From Kalaharituber pfeilii (taxonomy: Eukaryota; Ascomycota; Pezizomycetes; Pezizales; Pezizaceae): a DNA stretch of 62,764 nucleotides. Below are positions 54,718-62,764 of the stretch, one piece after another. Below the pieces are notes generated by a model. The model was not told the origin of the DNA and made no database searches. It saw only the letters and a program-made list of their open reading frames with translations. The stretch is taken from positions 1 through 62,764 of the forward strand of contig WHUZ01000159.1 of NCBI GenBank assembly GCA_015179045.1, in the 5' to 3' direction. A program made the translations under genes and the position numbers. Every line of letters starts with the position of its first letter. Within the stretch, counting starts at the first letter, position 1.

Positions 54718-56822
54718 GGGAAGAGGAGGAAGAGATGCAAGAAGGGGAGGAGGGAGAGGAGGATGAGGAGATGGGAGAAGGAGGGGAGATGAGTGTAGAG
54801 GAAGGATTAGTAGACGCGGCAATCATTTTCCTGAGAAGAGCACAGATGTGGGAGGTTGCCGAGAAGGAAAAGGGGAAGAGAGCGAGGGGAAAAACCACGA
54901 AGAAGGTCCGAAAGGCAGAGGAGGGGGTGGCGAAATTGATGGACGGATGCCTTGGGTACACATGGCAGGAGTTCATAAAGGAGGCGGGGGAACAGGATAG
55001 AAAGGGTAGGGGACTGTGGGTGGCAGAGGAACAGCTGACAGAGAATAAGGCGAAGGGGATGAGGATGTGGGCAGAGGACGTTCAGAAGAATGTCAACTCC
55101 GGAGAAGAAAAGGGGATGGCGGAAAGAGTAAAGAGGCTGGAGGACATGGTCGTGAGCATACATGCGCACATGGGATTGGCGACGACCGAGGAGAAAGACA
55201 GGGCGGAGAAGAAGAGACGGCAGGTAGAAAAGGAAAATAGGGAAAAGGAAATGGAAAGAGAAAGGCAGGCGGAGGCGAGAAGGATCGCAAAAAAGGCAGA
55301 GGAGCAGAAGAGGGCGGAGGAGGAGGAAAAGCGCAAACAGGAGGCAGCGATCGAGGCACACAACACCCTCGACGCACAACAAAGGCTGAGGAAGAGAGAG
55401 CTGCTGTTGGCAAAAGAGCGCGCGAGCAAATTGGAAAGGGAGGCGCTGGAATCCAGCAAGGCGGAGGACGAGAAGAAGGCAAGGGAAGCCAAAGAGGAAG
55501 CGGAGAGGATCGAGCGGGAGAATAGGGGATTCCTCACGGCAGAAGTCAAGCAGGAGGGGGAGGGTTGGCAAATCGTGGGGGGAAAGAAGATGAGGAAGAT
55601 ACAAGTAACCTCCCAGCATAAGGAAAGGGTGGTGGCAAAAGGGGAGGCGTGGGAGAAAGAGAAAGAAAAGGGGATAAAGGTGTTCGAGCAGGCGAGGCGG
55701 GATTGGGAGGCTACGGAGAAAAAAACCCATGTTCCGAGTCAGGAAGCTGGACATACACGGGGAGGTATGCGTCTTCGAGAGGGTGTGGGAAGTCGAGGAG
55801 ATACCTGCGGGGATGAAAGATGAGGAGGTGTTGAAGAAGTGTGACGACCTCATCAGGGCAATGTACAAGGATACAGTGAGGGTGTGGGTGGAAAACAAAA
55901 AGGCAGTAAGGCTGGTGATAAAAGGGGTACCGGTGCAGAAGGGAGCAGTTACGGACAAAGAGGTCGCGGAGTTGGTGAAGAAGGAAAACCCGGAGCTAAA
56001 AGCAGGGAACCGGGGTCCGCATAGGTTTGCTTGGGCACCGAACCCACAGACGGCGAGGTCGAGTTCGGTGACGTTCGAGGTAGCGAATGCGGAGGAGGCG
56101 GAGAGGTTGTGTAAAGAGAGGGTGATGATCCTGGGGAAACCGAGGTGGGTACAACTTTGGAACCCAAAGGGGAAACAGCAGCAGGGGAGAAGACCGGAGA
56201 TTAGACAAAATTGGAGAAGAGAGGAGGGGATGCCAGAAGGGGTGATAAGGATGCCACCACCAGCGAACGCTCCTAGGGGACCGAAAGGGAAGGGGGTGTA
56301 TGCACAGGGAGGAGGCAAGGGGGAGCGGCGCGAACACGAGACATGCAAGTCCAGCAGACGACGGGGGGGATTACATGCCTGGTGTGCAAGAAGAAGGGGC
56401 ACGTCGCGAAAGAATGCAATGACGAGGGGGCGAAGGAGGCATTCAGGGCGATTACGGAAAAAAGGAAAGGAACGGGAGCTGGGGGAGGGGAGGGCTCAAA
56501 AAGGAAGAAGGCGGGGGAGGAGGGAGAGGGGGGAATAGTTTTCAATGCCGGAAGTCAGAAGGAAGCTGAGGAGATTAGCGAGATTCTGAGGGAGGCGAAA
56601 ACGAAAGCAAAAAGAAAGGAGAAGGAAGGAAGTTGGGACGATGAGGCAGAAGGCATGCAAGGGGTGAAGAAGGATGTGGAGGGCATTGAGGATTCCGCCT
56701 GGGCACCACCCTGGATGAGAGGACCGAAGCCCCGAAGTCCACATGGTGAAGTGGAAGATAGGATGTCAGAACGTGCAGGGCGGGGTGGCCAACACGCACG
56801 TGGCGTTGGAGTGGGCGAGTAG
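54714..56822 (+). pseudogene. LINE-B ORF1b: coiled coil, RRM-like, CCHC; two frameshifts
   Basis: Frame 1 (54714-55823) holds an acidic start, a long Glu/Lys/Arg coiled coil (about 55190-55530) and the block EGWQIVGGKKMRKIQ. At an A7 run near 55717-55725 the coding text moves to another frame (MFRVRKLDIHGEVCVFERVW), with an RRM-like stretch to about 56160 (VTFEVANAEEAERLC, MILGKPRWVQLW). A second shift near 56320-56345 leads to a zinc knuckle CLVCKKKGHVAKEC (Cys/His codons 56376-56417). The last frame runs to 56822 and overlaps the ORF2 start. RRM plus knuckle is the usual ORF1 plan of Tad-like LINEs; the role is RNA binding. Confidence 0.75.
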
Positions 56823-59800
56823 AGAGGGGTTGCATATGTTTTTTTGTATTAGAAGCATGGGTAGAGAAGAAGGGAGGGAGCTGGGTAACGACGACCCACC
56901 CATCTTTCGACATAAAGTCGGAGGTGAGAGAGGGAACGAGGATAGTGTTACACGTGAGCAAGGGGAGGATAGGGAAGGTGAGGGTGAGAGAAGAAGAAAA
57001 GAATTGGGTTTGGCGGAGGTGGAGGGACGAGAGTAGGGGGAGTGTACGTCCAGCCCAATTGGAAGAAAGAGGACATGGAGAACGTGCTAGGAAAGATAGA
57101 GAAGGAGTGGGACGGGAGGAAAGGGGTCATTCTGGGGATTGGAACGCCCACCATCAAGCGTGGGGTGGGCGGGAGTGCAAAATAATGGGAGGGGGACGGT
57201 GATAAAGGAGTTCTTCGAAGGGGACGGATGGGAGCTGGTCAAACACGGAAGGAGAAATGACATGGAGGAGACAGAGGAGGGGGTGATACAGGAGTCGGTC
57301 ATTGATTTGTGTTGGCAGAAGGGGATGGGAGAAGAGGTGAAGAGGGGATGCAACAGGTCTTTTTGAGTTCAGACCACGCAGCTATAGGCACGGAGTGGGA
57401 GAACACAGAGAGGGAGGAGGAGAGAAAAGAAGGAGGGTGAATTTGAAGAGGTGGAGGATTTGGTGGAAGACATGAAGGAGTGGGACGGGGAAAAGAAAGG
57501 GAGTGGTGGAGGGACTGCGGGGGGAAACCCCGTACGAGAAACTTTTGGACCTCAAGGAAAGGCACAGTCGGGGAGTGAGGGTATGCAGGAGGAGTAAGAA
57601 ATGGTGGTCAAAGAAGCTAACGAGCCTTCGAAAGGAGGTGACGGCAGCGGGGAGAGGAGGGGTGGGCCAAGGAGCAAAGGGGATGGACCCAGAGAGGTAT
57701 GAGAAATGGAAGCAGGCGAAGAGGACCTCAAGGCGAACATAAAAAAGGAGAAGGAGGAGTGCTGGAGGGCCTTCGCGGAGGAGATGGGGGAGAAGGATCC
57801 GTGGGTGGTTGCTAGGGTAGCTAAAGACCCGTGGAGGTTGAAAGCGACTATGGGAAGTTGAAGGGAGAGAGGGGAAGAAGCTGAGGACGGACCAAGACAA
57901 GTGCGAAGCACTTGTCCTGAGGATATTTCCAGTGGGAAAGAGAGACAGGTAGGAGGACGAAGGGGAGGAGAGTGGGGAGGGACCGGGATATGGGGTAGAG
58001 AAGATCGTGGAATGCTGGAGGACGCCCTAAGGGGACGAGCAATGTGTCGGCACCGGGACCCGATGGAGTATCATACAAGTTCTTTGAAGCTGGTGATGAA
58101 GACCCCGTTAGGAAAGGGGCTAATGACACAGATGGCGGAGGAGATGGCGGCGGAGGACACCAAGAGAGTGCAGTTTAAGCCAAAGTGGTCATGATTCCGA
58201 AGCCGGGGAAGGACAAGTCCCAGGTGTGAGAGTTGGAAGACCAATAAATTTGATTAAACTGCGTGGCGAGTTGGGAGAAAAAGTGTGGCAAACGAGCTGC
58301 AGAGGGCGGACGACTTTTCCATCGACACCAGTTCGGAGGCAGGAAAGGGAGGAACGCCGCAGAAGCAATGATGAGGGCCGTCACCAAAACGCAGAGGTGT
58401 CTGGCAAGAAAAAGGGGGGTCAGTATGGAGTCTCGATGATGTGAGAGGGGGTTTCAATAACGTGAAAGGGAGGAGGTTTTGGGCAGGATAAAAAGAGACG
58501 AGAGAGCGGGTAGGTGGGAGGGTGGCTGAAAGGGTTTCATTAGGGAGAGAAGGTTTACGGTGGAGTGGATGGGGTAGTCAGAGGGGAAGGAAGAGCAAAC
58601 GTGGGGGTACGCAGGGATCGCCGCTGTCACCAGTCATTTTCTTGATATGGTTGGCACCGATGCTGGAGGATTTGGAGGAGACACTGAGGAGGGAGTGCCC
58701 GGAAGGTGGAGTGCGAGTGTTCCGTCGTACGTTGACGACATCAATGTGACGGCGTGGGACTGGGAGGGGGAGGTGGACCAAGAGAGATTGAGGGCGAAGC
58801 TGGGAAGGATAACGAATGAGATAGCAGGAGAAATGGGGGGTGCCGTTAGAGAAAACAAAGCAACGAAGACATTGTCTTCGGCAAGGGGAAGAGAAAGAGA
58901 AGGAGGTGGAGAGAGTGAAGTGGCTGGGAGTAATCTTTGATTCGACTCTAGACTTCGACTTCCATTGGAAGGCGAGGATAGAGAAGGCGAGAAAGCTCAC
59001 GGGAGCCATGATGGGGGTGGGCGCGGGGCAGTGGGGAATGAGCCCACGGAGCTGGCGACAGTTGTACACGGGGATGATCAGAGCGGTGATGATGTGGGTT
59101 CGGAGATAGGATGGGGGGGCAGAAAGAGTGGAGGAGGAAATGGAAAAGATTCAGTACCAGGTATTTGAAAAAGGCCACGGGAGCAGTCCACGGAGCAGCG
59201 ATGCAGAAAGTCAACTGGATCGCCGGAGTGGAGAGTGCGGAGACAGCATTAGACGCTTGCACAGGCGCGGTTTGTAGCGAGGAGTATGGGGACCCGGAGG
59301 GCTGTGGAGACATCTGGACCGCGGACTTCAGGGGGGAGGGGGACGTGGAGGAGCGGGGTCGGGACTGGAAGGATTGGAGCGCGGGGTGGGTGACGCAGAA
59401 GAAGGATGGTTTTCGAGTCGGTAGCGGGGAGGGTACAGAGCACAGTGAGCTTTCGTAATGCCGAGGGGGTAGACGAAGTGTCATGGGGAGGGAGATGTGC
59501 GAAAGTGGAGATAGAAGAGGCCAAATAGCGAAGGTCGCAAAGGGGGGGGGGCGAGGAGTGGAGTCAGCGATCTTCTGGGCAACACAGGGGGCAGGGGCCG
59601 TCTATACGGACGGCAGCATGAATGAGAAGGGGAGAGTAGGAGGGGGTTTTTGGAAGTGGGACGGCGGGGGAGGAGAAGAGATGGGGACGGGGGCGACGGT
59701 GTGGGACGGGGAGGTGAAGGGGATGAGAAGGGGGTTGGAAAGAGCAGTACCGGCACCGGCGAACGTAGTCGTCCTAACTGACTCACAGGCAGCAATCGCG

Positions 59801-60489
59801 GCAGTGAAGAAGGCGGGAGACTAGGGAAAGCACGAAACCGGAGACCTAAAGGAGGGTGGTAGATGAAATCGCAGAAAAAGAAGGAGAAGGGGGGGGACGT
59901 CAAGCTGATGTGGGTCAAGGCACACATTGGTGTCGCCGGCAACGAGGCGGCGGACGTCGAAGCAAGAAGGCGGCGGACAGGTATAGGGAGGTCGGTGGTG
60001 ACAGAAGGAGGGCTGCGGCAGAAATGGAAGCGACTGCGCGTGGCGGAAAGAAAAGAAAGGGGTACGGGGGGGCGCAGTGATGGAGTGGAGAAGGGGGCTG
60101 CAACGGCGTTCACGAGGTTGAGAACTGGAAAGGGGATGGGGAAGGAGTGGGAAATAAGGATCGGGAAAGCGATGGAGGGAGTGTATGTGGATGCGGGAAA
60201 AGGCAAACGCGGACCACCTGGCGTTCGGGTGTGAGGAGGTGGAGTACCTGGAAGGATGGGAAGGTGGGAGGATATTGAACGACAAGAAATGGATGGTGGA
60301 ACAGGAGAATGGGAGATGGTGAATGCGCTGGGAGAGTTTTTTTGGTTCGCTGAAGGTGTAGGGGAGGGGCGAATTTCCGTTTTTAGTAGGTGGCGGGGGA
60401 AGAAAGACGTAGCTATTTTTAAGTGCCTCGGGGAAGTGGGGCGGGAGGGGTTGATGTTTTCGTTTGTAGAGATGCGGTGGAAGATTTAG
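56743..60489 (+). pseudogene. LINE-B ORF2: endonuclease, RT, RNase H; many frameshifts
   Basis: It starts MVKWKIGCQNVQGGVANTH, an AP-endonuclease N-terminus, and GDWNAHHQAW follows at 57135-57164. RT blocks appear in changing frames: IPKPGKDKS near 58197, GRPINLIKLRGELGEK near 58233, QGSPLSPVIFLIW near 58612, the catalytic YVDD at 58728-58739, and KWLGVIFDSTLDFD near 58918. RNase H gives VYTDGSMNEKGRVGGG near 59600, LTDSQAAIAAV near 59776 and KLMWVKAHIGVAGNEAAD near 59905. The protein text ends at TAG 60487-60489. At least eight frame changes mean no active product. Confidence 0.9.
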
Positions 60490-60591
60490 GTAGATAAGCC
60501 TGCCTCCGGCTTTGAGGTCTAGACCCAGGGGCCCTGCCATGGCGAACAGCTACAAGCGGGGTCACGTGAAAAAAAAAAAAAAAAAAAAAAA

Positions 60592-61630
60592 TACCCTTGA
60601 TGACTAGCCGAGCTTTATAGCGAGTGGTGCCATCAGCATTCAATTTGATTTTTAAAGACCCGCTTGCATCCAATCATACTTCCCTTGCTGGTGGTGCAAC
60701 AAGCTCCCAAGTCCCGTTGGAAATCAGAGAGTCATACTTCTATTTGCTTGCTGCCATTCTCAGCACTCGCAAATTATAGCTTCTTTGTAGGCTCATTAGT
60801 GCTATCAGGGAGAGCAAGAGTCTGGTCATGTTTTCGGTAAGCTTCTGCCAGGCAATTCAATATGTGTAGCCTTGCTAGCTCAAAGTCTACCGGGGGGTGG
60901 ATGCCTCTAGTGCTATACAGTACCTGGATATCTCTCTCGCAATGCATCTTGCAGCATTAGATGTGGGCTTATTACCTTATCTGCATTTGTATTTTCACAT
61001 CATTGAGGGTAATAATACGAGGACTCGGCTCATCTGAAGTCAGACCTGGTACTGATTTATCTAGACTCACAGTTTCAGCTATCTGCACTTCAATCAATTG
61101 ATTGCAGTTCTTACTATGCGCTTCTACTTCACCGTGTCTTTCAACAATGGAACTCTCTTTGTCATGTCTTTCAATGACAGTATTCTCTTCATCATGTTCT
61201 TTAATGATGGTATTAAGTTTCGTTGATGGTATTATGCATTTCTGTGTCTGATTTAATCTTATGCCGTGCCTTTCAATGGCATCACCGTGTCTTTCAATGG
61301 CTTTTTTCAAATCCCAATCAGTGAATGCAGACTTGCTTCATCAAATATCACTCGCTTCAAACACCTGGTAGCTTTAGGGTTTCCAAATGCGCCATATCTT
61401 CATGGTACCTAAGAACATACATCTTAGAGACTTCACTTGGAGCTTTATTCTTCTTTGGCACGAGCACAAGGGCATTGTAGCTAAAATTCTTGTGATGTAG
61501 CTCCAGTACCTTTCTACTAGTATACTATACTTGATATGGTGTTAGCTTTCTATCATCTTTGTCTGTAACTGCTCGTGAGGGTCACGGTTTAGTAGGTAGA
61601 CAGCTGTATTAGTTGCCTTATCCTAGAATT
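60592..61630 (-). mobile_element. Copia pol fragment (integrase end to RT start)
   Basis: Minus strand: RVIFDEASLHS near 61345 (C-terminal integrase block), a variable linker with repeated ERHG/ERHD words (60972-61310), then NGTWELVAPP and LKIKLNADGTTRYKARLVIK near 60600-60730, the first RT block of Copia. Several stops. The LINE-B A-run joins directly after this RT block. Confidence 0.8.
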
Positions 61631-61634
61631 CCTA

Positions 61635-61697
61635 CCCTGCTATGGCGAACAGCTGCAAGCGGGTTATGTGAAATAAAAAAAAAAAAAAAAAAAAAAA
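61635..61697 (+). mobile_element. Tail-B micro-element
   Basis: CCCTGCTATGGCGAACAGC..GCGGGTTATGTGAAAT and an A-run; it starts at the same base of the tail as the other micro-insertions. Target duplication unclear. Confidence 0.75.
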
Positions 61698-61730
61698 TAG
61701 CAAGACGACGCAGAGTAGAATAGTTAGTAC

Positions 61731-61791
61731 CTCGCCATAGCCTCAGGGCGGCAAGCGAGTACAGTAATGAAATAAAAAATAAAAAAAAAAA
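61731..61791 (+). mobile_element. Tail-A micro-element
   Basis: CTCGCCATAGCCTCAGGGCG..AAGCGAGTACAGTAATGAAAT and an A-run, with AGTAC on both sides (61726-61730, 61791-61795). The duplication is short and its last copy shares an A with the A-run. Confidence 0.7.
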
Positions 61792-61795
61792 GTAC

Positions 61796-61990
61796 ACCAT
61801 ATCACAATTGCATCCTGACTGTATAGCTGTGGATTGTATCCCGATAGTATAGTAAATACAATGGGGTCCGGATAGTATTGTAGTGTAGCTACATCCTCTG
61901 ACAGTACAGTAAGACAATGGTGTTCTGACGGTACAGTAATACAATTGCATCCTGAGGGTACAGCATTGCAAATGTATCCCAATTACGTCC
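61796..61990 (+). repeat. Degenerate repeat of about 28-35 bp
   Basis: Words of the type GTACAGTAATACAATTGCAT and ATCCTGA recur about six times with variation. Confidence 0.55.
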
Positions 61991-62194
61991 TGACAAATGG
62001 GAGTCTGGATATGTGTCTGGAAGTAGACAGCAGAGGTCCTGCATCCAGATACTCTATTTTAGCTCTAGCTTCCGGGTGTCAAGAGCAGTGATATGGTACC
62101 TAGGTGTAGCAGTCAGATAGCTGGGCACCCCGGGTGGCAAGTCTGCGTCAGACCCGCTAGTGTCGCCTGACGCACAGGACGCAAAAAATTTTCT

Positions 62195-62521
62195 TTCCTG
62201 ATGCAGGCTCGTTCTCATAGTCCAGCCAATTCTTAACGTACCTCGGAGCACTCAGCATCGTAAATAACGTAGAGCTCATCGCCATAAAAGAGGCCCTCAG
62301 GAGCCAGGCCACCGAGATACTGATCATCACGGACTCCAAGACCACTATATCGAGGTTACAGCGAATCGCAGAAGGGGACCCAACCTACAAAGGGGCCTCA
62401 CAGTGAGTAAGAGAAGCATGGGACCGGAGAGCGAAAAAAGGTGACCTCGACATGGCAGTTTTATGGGTCAAAGGCTACAAAGAATACCCAGAAATACCGA
62501 GGCAGACCTGGCAGCCAAGAT

Positions 62522-62522
<1 letters not shown>
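62195..62522 (+). mobile_element. LINE-A-type RNase H fragment
   Basis: The plus strand reads TYLGALSIVNNVELIAIKEA, LIITDSKTTISRLQRIAEGD and DMAVLWVKG, colinear with the RNase H of 21280-22131. Stops are present. A tail-A element follows at 62523. Confidence 0.75.
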
Positions 62523-62554
<32 letters not shown>

Positions 62555-62600
62555 GCATGCCGCCTTATGGGCTATGGCGAGGTACTAAAATACATGAAAT
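62523..62600 (-). mobile_element. Tail-A element end
   Basis: A T-run of about 30 followed by GGCATGCCGCCTTATGGGCT and GGCGAGGTA. Its upstream part may extend to about 62655. Confidence 0.7.
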
Positions 62601-62660
62601 TGAGTATATAAGGAAAAGTGAAGAAAATGAAGATCGCCCTGTTTCCTATCTTGGCACTGT

Positions 62661-62764
62661 TTTTTTTTTTTTTTTTTTTAAATCATTACTCGCAGACCAC
62701 CATGGGCTATGGCGAGGTATTTATTAACGAAAGAAAAGAGTAACCATCCCTAACTACATGTGAT
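62661..62764 (-). mobile_element. Tail-A element, cut by the window end
   Basis: A T-run, AAATCATTACTCGCAGACC, ATGGGCTATGGCGAGGT and a leader running out of the window. Confidence 0.7.

Larger units (their letters stand above)
53704..60591 (+). mobile_element. LINE-B: long Tad-like LINE ending in tail B, decayed by indels
   Basis: In order: ORF1a, ORF1b with coiled coil, RRM-like block and CCHC knuckle; then ORF2 with AP-type endonuclease, RT and RNase H; then a short 3' leader (GCCTGCCTCCGGC), tail B (CCCTGCCATGGCGAACAGC, GCGGGGTCACGTGA) and an A-run to 60591. Strong purine bias on this strand (runs of GGA/GAG). Damage is mostly frameshifts in G- and A-runs rather than RIP-type stops. It has been inserted in a Copia pol gene on its right side; the left boundary is not resolved. 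Confidence 0.9.

Noticed and set aside
55717..55725. Programmed -1 frameshift at A AAA AAC
   Set aside because: The heptamer is not in the required frame; the shift needed is +1, and random indels are common in this element.
54807..56402. 531-codon minus-strand frame opposite LINE-B ORF1
   Set aside because: It is the complement of a purine-rich coding strand; the Leu/Pro/Ser-rich product is an artefact of that bias. The same holds for 53823-54740, 57382-57900 and 59481-60540.

Overview
The window looks like the repeat-rich, gene-poor part of a filamentous ascomycete (Pezizomycotina-type) genome. The grounds are short GT-AG introns with CTAAC-like branch sites, Tad-like LINEs, Gypsy, Copia, Tc1/mariner/pogo, hAT and Helitron-type sequences, and transition-only decay (TGG to TAG/TGA, CAA/CAG to TAA/TAG) of the kind left by repeat-induced point mutation. 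I cannot name the species. I found no tRNA, rRNA or CRISPR.

Layout. 1-6.3 kb: AT-rich Copia relic, minisatellites and gene-free DNA. 6.28-13.79 kb: a Gypsy chromovirus with both LTRs and broken gag-pol. 13.8-15.8 kb: AT desert. 15.8-18.35 kb: a satellite-like array split by a complete ORF1-only LINE derivative. 18.4-25.5 kb: nested small elements (pogo-like MITE, foldback element, LINE fragment, hAT element, Tc1 relic). 25.5-31 kb: mostly unique DNA without a convincing gene. 31.06-31.38 kb: a two-exon gene for a tiny secreted, hydrophobin-like cysteine-rich protein. 32-34.9 kb: another ORF1-only element, MITEs and micro-insertions. 36.59-38.22 kb: the one clear housekeeping-type gene, a three-exon alpha/beta hydrolase. 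38.3-40.9 kb: nested MITE, micro-insertions and a TIR element. 40.94-52.84 kb: an 11.9 kb unit with inverted ends and a 9-bp target duplication, inserted in a foldback element; it holds a Helitron/PIF1-type helicase gene (split by a solo LTR) and several nested LINE-type insertions. 53.2-60.6 kb: a decayed but long LINE. 60.6-62.8 kb: Copia and LINE fragments.

Two short 3' tails recur. Tail A (CTCGCC..GGGCGGCATGCGAG plus A-run) ends the Tad-like LINE called LINE-A here and most ORF1-only elements. Tail B (CCCTGCC..GCGGGG..TCACGTGA plus A-run) ends the other LINE, LINE-B, and one ORF1-only element. Both can fold as a terminal hairpin. Many insertions consist only of this hairpin plus the A-run (37-70 bp) flanked by 11-14 bp target duplications. 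This points to target-primed reverse transcription working on almost nothing but the tail, and it is the most distinctive feature of the window together with the 11.9 kb TIR unit.
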